This document shows positions 34,584-43,540 of a DNA stretch of 64,000 nucleotides, piece after piece. The notes beneath the pieces are model-generated. The model was not told the origin of the DNA. It was given only the letters and a program-made list of their open reading frames with translations, and did not search any database. The DNA lies in contig NZ_JAKCFB010000032.1 in assembly GCF_024198235.1 (NCBI RefSeq), positions 1 through 64,000 on the forward strand, written 5' to 3'. The position numbers and the translations under genes were made by a program. Origin of the DNA: Myxococcus dinghuensis. Its GTDB lineage: Bacteria > Myxococcota > Myxococcia > Myxococcales > Myxococcaceae. Each line of letters begins with the position of its first letter. The stretch's first letter is position 1.

Positions 34584-35984
34584 GTGAGTCGGGCGGGTTG
34601 GTCGGAGGGGCACGTGCTCCGGGTCTTTCACCACTATTTTTCTGCCAAGAAATTGACGTTCTTCCTCGCCGAGAGTTCGGCGATCGCACTGGCTTGCGTG
34701 ATGGGCGCGGCGGCCTGTGCGGCACTCTTCGCGCCCGCGGGCACGCGGCCGCCGCTCTCGACGTTGTGGCCGACGCTGCTGGGGCTGGGGGCGGCCTTCG
34801 TCGTCACCTTCCAGTTCACGTTGTACCTGCTGGATTTGTATGACCTGCGCATCGCCGCGGAGGACCGCGCGCGGGGCTACCGCTTCCTCAAGGCCGCCGG
34901 CGTCACGGCGATGGTGGCCGGTGGGGTGATGCTGGTGGTGCCGCTGGTGCTGCCCGTGGCGCTGCCGCCCGGCGCGCTGCTCGGCGGCGCCATGGGTGCG
35001 CTGGCGGGCACCCTGGTGGTGCGCGTGTCCATCCGCGCGCTGGTGGGCGCGCCGCATGACGTCCTCATCGTCGGCGACGGCCTCAAGGCCCGCGCGGTGG
35101 CCACCTCCATCGAGGCGGGGGGCGAGGGGAGCTACCGCGTGGTGGGCATGGTCAACCCGGCGACCCTCGAGGAGCCCCTCGACCGGCTCGCGGCCGGGCT
35201 GGGCGCGGACTTCGTCGTGCAAGCCGCGGACGACATGCGCGGCGGGGTGAAGTGGGTGGATTCGCTGCTGTCGTGCCGGCTGCAGGGCCGGCGCGTCTAC
35301 GACGCGACGGGCTTCTGCGAGCGGGTGCTGCGGCGCATCCCCGTGCAGTTCCTCAGGGCGAGCGACTTCGCGTTCGCGGACGAGCTGACGGTGTCGCCGC
35401 TGCGGCGGGCCTTCAAGCGGGCGTTCGACCTGGCCATCGCCTCGCTGCTGCTCGGCCTGTCCGCGCCGTTCCTGCTGCTGGTGGCCGCGGCCATCAAGCT
35501 CGACTCGCGCGGGCCGGTCTTCTACCGCCAGGAGCGGACGGGCCTGGGCGGCGCGACGTACCACTTGTGGAAGTTCCGCAGCATGCGCACGGACGCGGAG
35601 AAGAACGGCGCGGTGTGGGCGCGCGCCAACGACGACCGCGTCACGCGGGTGGGGCGCTTCATCCGGCGCACGCGCATCGACGAGATTCCCCAGGTGTTCA
35701 ACGTGTTGATGGGGGAGATGAGCTTCGTGGGCCCGCGGCCCGAGCGGCCGGTCTTCGTGGCACAGCTCAAGCAACAGATTCCGTTCTACGGGCTGCGCGA
35801 GGCCGTCAAGCCGGGGCTGACCGGCTGGGCGCAGATCCGCTACCCCTATGGGGCCTCGGTGGAGGATGCACGCAACAAGCTCGAGTTCGACCTGTACTAC
35901 GTGAAGAACGGTTCGCTGTTCCTGGACATGGGAATCATCTTCCACACCGTGAGGCATGTCTTGCTCGGGCGTGGAGCTCGGTAG
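34584..35984 (+). CDS. exoE: Initiating sugar-phosphate transferase ExoE (WbaP-like)
   Basis: A 466-residue polyprenyl-phosphate hexose-1-phosphate transferase. Four or five N-terminal membrane helices (about 20-150) precede a CoA-binding-like domain (VLIVGDGLKARAVA). A reentrant membrane helix (FDLAIASLLLGLSAPFLLLV) follows, then the catalytic domain with GPVFYRQERTG, WKFRSMR, RIDEIPQVFNVL, GEMSFVGPRPERP and PGLTGWAQ. It moves the first sugar phosphate onto undecaprenyl phosphate. GTG start. Operon position matches ExoE. Confidence 0.94.
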   Translation: MSRAGWSEGHVLRVFHHYFSAKKLTFFLAESSAIALACVMGAAACAALFAPAGTRPPLSTLWPTLLGLGAAFVVTFQFTLYLLDLYDLRIAAEDRARGYRFLKAAGVTAMVAGGVMLVVPLVLPVALPPGALLGGAMGALAGTLVVRVSIRALVGAPHDVLIVGDGLKARAVATSIEAGGEGSYRVVGMVNPATLEEPLDRLAAGLGADFVVQAADDMRGGVKWVDSLLSCRLQGRRVYDATGFCERVLRRIPVQFLRASDFAFADELTVSPLRRAFKRAFDLAIASLLLGLSAPFLLLVAAAIKLDSRGPVFYRQERTGLGGATYHLWKFRSMRTDAEKNGAVWARANDDRVTRVGRFIRRTRIDEIPQVFNVLMGEMSFVGPRPERPVFVAQLKQQIPFYGLREAVKPGLTGWAQIRYPYGASVEDARNKLEFDLYYVKNGSLFLDMGIIFHTVRHVLLGRGAR

Positions 35985-36074
35985 CAACACCACCTGGACG
36001 GCCTCCTGGGGCGGGAGGTCGGGCGGGGGCCCGCCAGGGGTGGCGGGTCGGGCGTCGTGGATGGGGGTTGGGAC

Positions 36075-37166
36075 ATGGTGGGAATGGACATGGATTCACC
36101 GCTCCCGGAGTCATGGGAGGAGGCCCGGGCCCGCAAGCAGCGCGAGTGGGAGCGGGAAGCGGAGCGCAACGAGCTGTTGCAGCCGCAGCTGGAGCGGCCC
36201 ACGCGCATCGTCGCCATCGGCGGCGGCACGGGCCTGCCCATGGTGCTGAGGGGCCTGGCCCGGCGCGCCACGCCGAAGCCGGGGGACCCGGGGGTGGACA
36301 TCACCGCCGTGGTGGCGATGAGCGACGACGGGGGCAGCTCCGGGCGCTTGCGCCGGCTGCACGGCGCGCTGCCGCCCGGCGACATCCGCAACTGCCTGGT
36401 GGCGTTGGCGGGCGGCCGCAGCGCCCTCAAGGAGGTGTTCCAGTTCCGCTTCGGGGGCGCGAGGGGCCTGGCCGGGCACGCGGTGGGCAACCTGCTCATC
36501 GCCGCGCTGGCGGAGCTGCGGGGCGACTTCATGGAGGCGGTGCGCATGTCCGGCGAGCTGCTGGGCGCGCGGGGCCGGGTGCTGCCGTCGACGCTGGCCT
36601 CGGTGCAGTTGGTGGCGCAGATGGACGACGACACGGAGGTGGTGGGGGAGCGCAACATCTGCCGCGCGCGGGGGCGCGTGCGCCGGGTGTCGCTGAGCCC
36701 GCGCTCGCCGCCGCCGGTGGAGGGGCTGCTGGAGGCCATCTACACCGCGGACCTGGTGGCCATCGGGCCGGGCTCGCTCTACTCGAGCCTGCTGCCCAAC
36801 ATGCTGGTGGACGGCGTGGCCCAGGCGCTCAAGGAGACGCGGGCGCTGAAGGTCATGGTCTCCAACCTGATGACGCAGCCGGGGGAGACGGACGGCATGT
36901 CGTGCCTGGACCACGTCCACGCGGTGCGGGACCACGTGGGGCCGGTGCTGGACGCGGTGCTCGTCAATGGCACGGCGCCGTCACCGGACGCCATGAAGCG
37001 CTATGGCCGGCGGGGCTCGTTCCCGGTGGAGGTGGACACGCGTGAGCTCATCGCCGCGGGCGTGGTGCCCGTGCGGGCGGATCTGCTCAAGGCGGGGTCG
37101 AGGATCCGACACGACAGCCGCAAGGTCGCCGCGTGCCTGCTGAAGATGGCCCGCAGCGGCTTGTAG
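36075..37166 (+). CDS. exoF: YvcK/CofD-like protein ExoF
   Basis: A 363-residue YvcK-family protein: IVAIGGGTGLPMVLRGL (about 47-63), AMSDDGGSSGRLR, LPPGDIRNCLVAL, GHAVGNLLI and ADLVAIGPGSLYSSLLPN. YvcK proteins bind UDP-sugars and support cell-wall metabolism on gluconeogenic carbon; CofD relatives make the F420 phosphodiester. Its place as the sixth gene of the exo operon matches ExoF. A link to sugar-nucleotide supply is an inference. Start is uncertain among ATG 36075, 36084 and 36090 and GTG 36057. Confidence 0.9.
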   Translation: MVGMDMDSPLPESWEEARARKQREWEREAERNELLQPQLERPTRIVAIGGGTGLPMVLRGLARRATPKPGDPGVDITAVVAMSDDGGSSGRLRRLHGALPPGDIRNCLVALAGGRSALKEVFQFRFGGARGLAGHAVGNLLIAALAELRGDFMEAVRMSGELLGARGRVLPSTLASVQLVAQMDDDTEVVGERNICRARGRVRRVSLSPRSPPPVEGLLEAIYTADLVAIGPGSLYSSLLPNMLVDGVAQALKETRALKVMVSNLMTQPGETDGMSCLDHVHAVRDHVGPVLDAVLVNGTAPSPDAMKRYGRRGSFPVEVDTRELIAAGVVPVRADLLKAGSRIRHDSRKVAACLLKMARSGL

Positions 37167-37201
37167 TCACGCACCCCCATCACCACCTTGGGCGCCCGAA
37201 C

Positions 37202-38320
37202 ATGGAAGCAATCCTGAGCAGACCCGGGCCGCGCGTCGTCGAGGTCGACGACCGGGCGGCCTTCATGGCCCTGGAGTCGGAGTGGAACGCGCTGGTGGAG
37301 GCCACCTCCGACGAGGTGTTCTACCGGCACGAGTTCCTGCGCATCTGGCTGGACAACTTCGCGCCGGGTGCGCGGCTGTGCGTGCTCACCCTGCGGGACG
37401 CGGAGGGCCGGCTGAGCGCGGCGCTGCCCCTGTGGGAGGAGCGCACCACGCTCTACGGCGTGCCCGTCCGGCAGTTGTCCGGCGCGGCCAACGCGCACTC
37501 GTGCCGCTTCGACCTCCTGGCACGCGAGCCGGACGTGGCCGCCGAGGCCTTCGTCGCGCACCTGCGCGGGAAGAAGGGCTGGGACGTGCTGCGGCTGACG
37601 GACGTGCCGGACGGTGGGGCGGCGTGGCGGTTCCACGCGGCGGCCGGCGCCGCGGGCCTCCCCGTGGGGGCCTGGGAGTCGCTCCAATCGCCCTACATCC
37701 CGCTGCCCAGGACGCGGGAGGCCTTCCAGGCGTCGCTCCAGGCCAAGTTCAAGGCCAACTGCCGGCGGCGTCGACGCAAGCTCGAGGAGAAGGGGCGCGT
37801 CGACTTCGAGCGGGTGTCCGGCGGGCTCGGCCTGGAGGGGATGCTGGAGCAGGGCTTCCTGCTGGAGCAGAGCGGCTGGAAGGGGGAGCGGGGCACGGCG
37901 ATGGCGCAGGACGCGCGCACGCGTGGCTTCTACACGGAGCTGGCGCGGGACGCGGCCTACCGCGACCGGCTGGCGCTGTACTTCCTGCGGCTGGACGGCC
38001 GCGCGGTGGCGTTCCACTACGGGCTCGAATACGGGGGGCGCTACTTCCTCCTGAAGCCCGGCTACGACGAGCAGCTTCGCGAGTGCAGTCCCGGACAGCT
38101 CCTGTTGGAGGAGGTGGCGGGGACGTGCGTCGACCGGGGGCTGCGCGAGTTCGACTTCCTGGGGCCGGACATGGTGTGGAAGCGGGACTGGACCGACCAG
38201 GTCCGTCGCCACACCTGGCTCTACGTCTTCAATGACTCCACCTATGGCCGGGCGCTGTGCGCGGCGAAGTTCCGGTGGGGTCCGGCGGCGAAAGAGGTGG
38301 TGTCGAAATGGAAGAGATGA
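37202..38320 (+). CDS. exoG: FemAB/GNAT-like N-acetyltransferase ExoG
   Basis: A 372-residue BcsL/FemAB-type acyltransferase with two GNAT-like halves. The first carries FYRHEFLRIWLDNF and VLTLRDAEGRLSAALPLW; the second has LALYFLRLDGRAVAFHYGLEY and EFDFLGPDMVWKRDW. It probably acylates or aminoacylates a sugar of the coat polysaccharide. The operon position matches ExoG. It overlaps the start of exoH by 13 bp and is paralogous to ExoI. Confidence 0.9.
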   Translation: MEAILSRPGPRVVEVDDRAAFMALESEWNALVEATSDEVFYRHEFLRIWLDNFAPGARLCVLTLRDAEGRLSAALPLWEERTTLYGVPVRQLSGAANAHSCRFDLLAREPDVAAEAFVAHLRGKKGWDVLRLTDVPDGGAAWRFHAAAGAAGLPVGAWESLQSPYIPLPRTREAFQASLQAKFKANCRRRRRKLEEKGRVDFERVSGGLGLEGMLEQGFLLEQSGWKGERGTAMAQDARTRGFYTELARDAAYRDRLALYFLRLDGRAVAFHYGLEYGGRYFLLKPGYDEQLRECSPGQLLLEEVAGTCVDRGLREFDFLGPDMVWKRDWTDQVRRHTWLYVFNDSTYGRALCAAKFRWGPAAKEVVSKWKR

Positions 38321-39486
38321 AGCAACCGGGGCGCCTGTTCGTGCCGTCCCTTCCGACGCTCTGGCCCGGCATGTTGCTGTCGCGGCCGAAGCCGGGGGCG
38401 CTGCCGCCGTTCTCGTCGCCCAACGTCCGCTACTTCTATTTCGCGCGCAACGCCGTCTGGCTCACCGTGAAGATGCTGGGGTTGGACCAGGGCGAGGTGC
38501 TCATGCCCGCCTACCACCACGGCGTGGAGGTGGAGGCGCTGGTGGACGCGGGCGCCACGCCCCGCTTCTACCGGGTGGGCCACCACTGGGACGTGGACCT
38601 GGACGACGTGGCCCGGCGCATCGGTCCGAAGACCAAGGCCCTGTACCTGACGCACTACGCGGGCTTCCCGGGGCCGGTGGAGCAGATGCGCAAGCTGGCG
38701 GACCAGCACGGGCTGGTGCTCATCGAGGATTGCGCGCTGTCGCTCCTGTCCTCGGACGGGAGCGTGCCGCTGGGCACCACCGGCGACGTGGGCATCTTCT
38801 GCCTCTACAAGACGCTGCCGGTGCCCAACGGGGGCGCGCTGGTCATCAACGGGCCCCGCCAGTACAGCCTGCCGGAGCCTCCGTCGCCGCCGTCCGCGTC
38901 GACGTTCAGCCACACCGTGTCCGCGCTCCTGCAGAACCTGGAGCTGCGCGGCGGGCCGATGGGCCGCTCGCTGCGGGGCCTGGTGCGGGCGGTCGGCCAC
39001 GGCACCGTGAAGGCGGCGAGCATCGAGCGGGTCGCCACGGGCACGCAGCACTTCGACCGCAAGCACGTGGACCTGGGCATGAGCCCGCTGACGAAGCGCA
39101 TCGCGCAGGCGCAGGACCTGGAGGCCATCGTCGAGCGCCGGCGTCGCAACTACTTCTACCTCCTGGGCCGGCTGCGCGACGTGGTGCCGCCGCTGTTCAA
39201 CCAGTTGCCGCCGGGGGCCTGTCCGCTGTTCTACCCGCTGGTGGTGCAGGAGAAGGCGGAGGTGCTGGCGCGCCTGCGGGCCCGGGGCGTGGACGCCATC
39301 GACTTCTGGAAGCGCTTCCATCCGGCGTGTGACGCGGCGGCCTTCCCGGAGGTGGTGCAGCTCCGGCGCACCATCGTGGAGATTCCATGTCATCAGGACC
39401 TGACACCGGAGGTGATGGCGGACGTGGCGTTGGTGGTGCGCGACGCGGTGAAGGCGGACCGGCGCACGCGCAAGCGCGCGGGGTAG
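38308..39486 (+). CDS. exoH: DegT/DnrJ-type sugar aminotransferase ExoH
   Basis: A 392-residue PLP enzyme of the DegT/DnrJ/EryC1 family. It carries LMPAYHHGVEVEAL (cofactor ring), YLTHYAGFPGPVEQM, IEDCALSL and the Schiff-base Lys in LYKTLPVPNGG. It transaminates a keto-sugar nucleotide. ATG 38308 is chosen for the GAGGTGG upstream; ATG 38317, overlapping the exoG stop, is an alternative. Matches ExoH. An amino sugar would then be the substrate for acylation by ExoG or ExoI. Confidence 0.93.
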   Translation: MEEMKQPGRLFVPSLPTLWPGMLLSRPKPGALPPFSSPNVRYFYFARNAVWLTVKMLGLDQGEVLMPAYHHGVEVEALVDAGATPRFYRVGHHWDVDLDDVARRIGPKTKALYLTHYAGFPGPVEQMRKLADQHGLVLIEDCALSLLSSDGSVPLGTTGDVGIFCLYKTLPVPNGGALVINGPRQYSLPEPPSPPSASTFSHTVSALLQNLELRGGPMGRSLRGLVRAVGHGTVKAASIERVATGTQHFDRKHVDLGMSPLTKRIAQAQDLEAIVERRRRNYFYLLGRLRDVVPPLFNQLPPGACPLFYPLVVQEKAEVLARLRARGVDAIDFWKRFHPACDAAAFPEVVQLRRTIVEIPCHQDLTPEVMADVALVVRDAVKADRRTRKRAG

Positions 39487-39538
39487 CGCGAGTCCAGGTT
39501 TGGCGAGGGGCCGTCGAGCCCCTCGGGAGAGACGGGCG

Positions 39539-40741
39539 ATGATCCGCGAGGACGAGCTGAAGCAGGGGCCGCGCGCCGCGCGGCGGCTGGACGTGAGTGC
39601 CGTGGGCAGCCTGTCCGCGCTGGCGGGCATGCGCGCGGAGTGGGATGCGTTGCTCGACGCGAGCGACGCGGGGCCCTTCAACGCCTGGGAGTGGCTGTAT
39701 CCCTGGTGTCGCCGCATCGCGCCGGAGCGGCGGCCGCTGGTGCTCACCGCGCGGGACGCGGCGGGGACGCTGGTGGGGCTGTGGCCGCTGGGGCTGGAGA
39801 CGCGCCGGGTGGCCGGGGTCCCCGTGCGCCGCCTGGGGTTCCTGGGCGAGACCCACGTGGGCAGCGACTACCTGGACGTCGTCGCCCGTCGTGGCGCGGA
39901 GCGCGAGGTGGGCGAGGTCTTCGCGCGGATGCTGTCGGCGTTGCGCGAGGAGTGGGACGTGCTGGACCTGACGGACCTGCGCGACGACTCCGTCACCGTG
40001 GAGGTGCTGCGTCAGGTGTTCGCGGCCGACGACGTGCGGCTGGCCGAGCGCTACGTATGCCCCTACGACGTCCTCACACCCGACGAGTCCTTCGACGCGT
40101 TCCTCAAGCGCACGGGGCGTCGGGACAACTACCTGCGGCGGCGCAAGTGGCTGGAGAAGCAGGAGGGCTACCGCATCGAGCGCGTGGAGGCGCCCGGTGA
40201 GCTGGCGGCCCCGATGACGGACTTCTTCCGCCTGCACGCGGCGCGGTGGGCCACGGACGGTGGCTCCCAGGGCATCAAGGGCACGGGCGTGGAGGCGTTC
40301 CACCGGGACGCGACGCAGTTGCTGGCCGAGCGGGGCCGGCTGCGCCTGTACACGATGAAGGTGGGAGGCCGCGCCGTGGCCTCGGTGTACGGGCTCGTCC
40401 ACGGGGGCCGCTTCGTCTACTTCCAATCCGGATACGACCCGGAGTGGCGCTCGCGCAGCGTGGGCCTGGTGCTGGTGGGGGAGACCTTCAAGGACGCGCT
40501 GGCGGAGGGGCTGACGGAGTACGACTTCCTTCGCGGCACGGAGACGTACAAGTCCGACTGGGTGTCGAAGCAGCGGCACACGGTGTCGGTCCGCGTCCAT
40601 GCGGGGACGCGCGCGGCGCGCTGGTTCACCCGCTCGGAGGAGCTGGCGCGCAAGACGCGCAACGCCGTGAAGCACGCCCTGCCGGCGCACCTGGTGGAGA
40701 AGGTGCGGCGACTGCGGCGGCGGCGCGCGGCCCTGCACTGA
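39539..40741 (+). CDS. exoI: FemAB/GNAT-like N-acetyltransferase ExoI
   Basis: A 400-residue paralogue of ExoG with the same layout: FNAWEWLYPWCRRIAP and PLVLTARDAAGTLVGLWPL, then LRLYTMKVGGRAVASVYG and YDFLRGTETYKSDW. The end of the exo operon. ATG 39539 follows GGGAGAG by seven bases. A strong hairpin follows the stop. Confidence 0.9.
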   Translation: MIREDELKQGPRAARRLDVSAVGSLSALAGMRAEWDALLDASDAGPFNAWEWLYPWCRRIAPERRPLVLTARDAAGTLVGLWPLGLETRRVAGVPVRRLGFLGETHVGSDYLDVVARRGAEREVGEVFARMLSALREEWDVLDLTDLRDDSVTVEVLRQVFAADDVRLAERYVCPYDVLTPDESFDAFLKRTGRRDNYLRRRKWLEKQEGYRIERVEAPGELAAPMTDFFRLHAARWATDGGSQGIKGTGVEAFHRDATQLLAERGRLRLYTMKVGGRAVASVYGLVHGGRFVYFQSGYDPEWRSRSVGLVLVGETFKDALAEGLTEYDFLRGTETYKSDWVSKQRHTVSVRVHAGTRAARWFTRSEELARKTRNAVKHALPAHLVEKVRRLRRRRAALH

Positions 40742-40780
40742 GCCCTCCGGGCGGCACACGTGCTCGGTGCCGACGGAAGG

Positions 40781-40810
40781 ACCCGCGAAGCGGGGCACGG
40801 CTTCGCGGGT
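40781..40810. terminator. Terminator hairpin after exoI
   Basis: A perfect 11-bp stem (ACCCGCGAAGC/GCTTCGCGGGT) with an 8-base loop sits 39 nt after the exoI stop and ends the exo operon. No T-run follows. It also lies after the convergent small lipoprotein gene. Confidence 0.7.
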
Positions 40811-40859
40811 GATACGGAAGACGGCGACCGTGTGGACGCGCCGTCCCGGTGGCGCCGCG

Positions 40860-41132
40860 TCAGTTGCAGTAGCGGATGAGGTTCTGCGTGTAGCTGCCGC
40901 TCAGCGTGCCGGCCGCGTAGGTGGACCCGTCGCAGTAGCAGCTCTCGCGACCCACCTCGACCCCGTTCCGCGACCAGATGCGGTCGAACTCGCGCGTGCC
41001 ATCACAAGCCCAGATGATGGACTGCTCCGCCGACTGGACGTCCTCCGGCGCGGCCTCCTGCTCGGGGGCTCCACCACAACCCATCAGCGCCATGGTCACG
41101 ACACAGGACAGGACGGCAAACGTCTTGTTCAT
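40860..41132 (-). CDS. Small cysteine-rich lipoprotein
   Basis: A 90-residue exported protein with a lipoprotein signal (LMGC, Cys19) and four later cysteines (WACDG, ESCYCDG, RYCN), probably two disulfides. No enzyme motif. Similar small Cys-rich lipoproteins are common in myxobacteria. It converges on the exo operon and is divergent from the DUF4157 gene. The function is unknown. Confidence 0.75.
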   Translation of the reverse strand: MNKTFAVLSCVVTMALMGCGGAPEQEAAPEDVQSAEQSIIWACDGTREFDRIWSRNGVEVGRESCYCDGSTYAAGTLSGSYTQNLIRYCN

Positions 41133-41321
41133 GCTCGACTCCTCGTGGGGTGTTGGTTACGGCGCTACAAGTGTATGCGGGATGCGCGGGCATCTTCCAA
41201 TGGTCGCGTCCTGCCGGGACGTGGCGCCGTGAGCGATGCGGCCAGGGGGCACATTGTCGCCCAAGGTCGGGGGTGAGAACATCGAGGGCGTCCCTCGTCC
41301 CTCATCCTGGAGATTGTCGCA

Positions 41322-42554
41322 ATGCATCGTGGACCCGAACTCGATGAAGCCAGGGCTTCGTGCTCGCCGCGTGGGTTGCCTGCCCCGGAAGGCAGGCCTC
41401 TTCCCGCGAGGTTGCGGCACGCGTTGGAGGCGTTCTTCGACGCGGACCTCGCCCCGGTGCGCGTCCACGAGAGCGCCGCCGCCGAAGCGCTGGGCGCGCG
41501 CGCGTTCGCCTCTGGCGAAGCGCTCCATTTCGCCCGCGGGCAGTATCGGCCCCAGACGTTGGCGGGCCTCGAGTTGCTCGCGCACGAGCTGACCCATGTG
41601 CTCCAGCAGCGACAGGGGCTGACGGAGCGGCGACGCACCGAAGCCTCCGGCCTGCTCGTCGACGCCACGCTCGAGGGCGAGGCGGACCTCCTCGGGCGTC
41701 AGGCCAGGGCCTGGTTCGAGCTAGGACGGCGGCCCGACGACTTCGCGCCCGTCGGGGCTCGCCACGGGGCCCCGTGCCCGCCTGCCATGGCCAGGGCACC
41801 CGGCGTCGCTCCGGTCATCCAGACGAAGATGATCTTCATCGGGGCGGACGACCCATTCCAGGGGACCCGCTTCCTGGACCCGGAGCTCAACTCGAAGATC
41901 CCTTCGAAGGTCTACAACGACATCTTGATGCAGGCGAAGCGGTTGCCCCAGACCATCTACGTGAGCTTCGCTCCAGAGCACTCGCCGCAGCCTCTGGGGA
42001 GTGCGTTGTACAAGCAGGTGAGCGCGGCGACGGGGAAGCTCGAGATTGGTGCCCTCCCCGGGGACAAGATCAAGGAGGCGGGGTCCGAGTACTTCGGCCT
42101 CCTCGCGGCCATGGCTCACGAGACCCAGCACGCCATCGATCATCTCGCCAAGAACGTGACGTTCAACGGGCGGGACGAGGCGACCCTCCACGCGGAGTGG
42201 CGCGCGTGGGCCATCGAGGCCGCGCTCGTCTACGAGGTCCAGCGGGCCGGGAAGACGGTCCCCTTCATGAAGCGGGACCTGCCCTACAGCTACAGGAGCA
42301 AGACGGACTTCGCGATGGACCCTTCGAGCGTCGCCCTGAGCCGGACGTTGCAGTACCTCGATTACTGCAACGTCATCTCGAAGCCGAACATCATCCAGGC
42401 CCGGTCGTTCATCATGAACCACGAGGGCTGGCTGCACGACGCCATCATGATGTTCTACGCGCACGTCGAAGGCGGCATCGGGGGCGCGACGTGGGCGGAT
42501 GACCCGGTGGGCGGGAGCGCCTCGACGGGGGACGAGATGGAGGAGGTGGACTGA
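41322..42554 (+). CDS. DUF4157 (eCIS-core) protein with second HExxH domain
   Basis: A 410-residue protein. Residues 25-98 are a DUF4157 domain (VRVHESAAAEALGARAFASG, then LLAHELTHVLQQ with the zinc motif HELTH 88-92). This domain is found on cargo of extracellular contractile injection systems, in toxins and in myxobacterial proteins. The rest is different and holds a second candidate zinc motif, HETQH (266-270), with an acidic patch downstream (LHAEWRAWAIEAALVYE). The C terminus ends in a Gly/Ser/Glu tail. No signal peptide is seen. ATG 41322 has GGAGAT eight bases upstream. No injection-system genes lie in this window. Confidence 0.85.
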   Translation: MHRGPELDEARASCSPRGLPAPEGRPLPARLRHALEAFFDADLAPVRVHESAAAEALGARAFASGEALHFARGQYRPQTLAGLELLAHELTHVLQQRQGLTERRRTEASGLLVDATLEGEADLLGRQARAWFELGRRPDDFAPVGARHGAPCPPAMARAPGVAPVIQTKMIFIGADDPFQGTRFLDPELNSKIPSKVYNDILMQAKRLPQTIYVSFAPEHSPQPLGSALYKQVSAATGKLEIGALPGDKIKEAGSEYFGLLAAMAHETQHAIDHLAKNVTFNGRDEATLHAEWRAWAIEAALVYEVQRAGKTVPFMKRDLPYSYRSKTDFAMDPSSVALSRTLQYLDYCNVISKPNIIQARSFIMNHEGWLHDAIMMFYAHVEGGIGGATWADDPVGGSASTGDEMEEVD

Positions 42555-42577
42555 CCCGTCGCCCGCGGGCCCCACGG

Positions 42578-43537
42578 TCAGGGCGCGGCGACCTCGGCGC
42601 GAAGCTGGGCGATGGCGGCGGCGAGCTGGGGCGGCTGCATGTTGCGGGGCACTTCGACGGAGAAGCGCTCGAAGTGCTCCAGGGCCCTGGGCTTGTCACC
42701 GCGGCGCAGGGCGAGGCTGCCCAGGAAGATGAGCGCCTCCTGCGAGTCGGGCCAGGTGTTCACCAGCTCCGTCAGCTCCGCCTCGGCGCCCTCCAGGTCG
42801 CCCTTGGTGGCGCGCAGGACACCGCGGTGCACGCGCAGCTCGACGTGGAACGGGTCCACGGCCAGCCCCTTCGCCGTCACCGTGGCGGCCTCGTCGAACG
42901 CCTGGCGGCGGATGAGCTCGTGGCTGAGCAGCGAGGCGGACTCGAGGTCGGAGGGGTTCCCGGCCAGGCGCGCGCGGGCCTCGGTCATGTCGGGGCTCTC
43001 GCCCTGGTCGTCCATCCCGCCCTGCTGCGCGGCGGCGCCGCCGCCCGGGGGAATGCGGCCGGTGGCCTGCTGGCCCTCGCCGCGGCCCTGCTGCTCGGAG
43101 ACGAGGAGGTAGCCCAGGCCGCCGAAGAACAGGACGATGCCCGCGCCCCACAGGGCGCCGGCCAACTGGGGATTGCGCGCGGACCAGCCCGTGGCGGCGG
43201 GAGCCTGGTGCGCCCGGGGACGCGCGTCCTTCGCGGACGTCTTGCGCTGGAGGTGCTCGTCCTTGGCGCGCAGCGCCCCGGCGGCCTCGCGCTCCAGGCG
43301 GGACTTCTCCGCCGCGTACTGCTCGGCGCCCAGGTGGTGCTTCTCCGCCTCCAACGCGCGGAGCTGGTCGATGAGCGACTGGGCCCGCTGGGTCAGGTCA
43401 TCGAGCACGCCGTCCTTGGGCTCGGGCGCGGAGAGGGCGCCCTTGCGGCGCATGAAGAGGAGCCACGCGGCGGCGGCCACGAAGGCCACCGCGAGCACGA
43501 TGATTCCCGGCAACCAGTTCGTCGGTTGAGGCTGCAT
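42578..43537 (-). CDS. ccmI: CcmI/CycH-type cytochrome c maturation TPR protein
   Basis: A 319-residue protein with an N-terminal membrane helix (about 9-28), a cytosolic coiled coil, a second membrane helix (about 126-145) and a periplasmic TPR part (about 185-310). This is the layout of CcmI/CycH, which presents apocytochrome c to the haem lyase. It follows ccmH by three bases. It is separated by more than 15 kb from the other ccm genes (59.6-64 kb). Confidence 0.88.
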   Translation of the reverse strand: MQPQPTNWLPGIIVLAVAFVAAAAWLLFMRRKGALSAPEPKDGVLDDLTQRAQSLIDQLRALEAEKHHLGAEQYAAEKSRLEREAAGALRAKDEHLQRKTSAKDARPRAHQAPAATGWSARNPQLAGALWGAGIVLFFGGLGYLLVSEQQGRGEGQQATGRIPPGGGAAAQQGGMDDQGESPDMTEARARLAGNPSDLESASLLSHELIRRQAFDEAATVTAKGLAVDPFHVELRVHRGVLRATKGDLEGAEAELTELVNTWPDSQEALIFLGSLALRRGDKPRALEHFERFSVEVPRNMQPPQLAAAIAQLRAEVAAP

Positions 43538-43540
43538 GAC

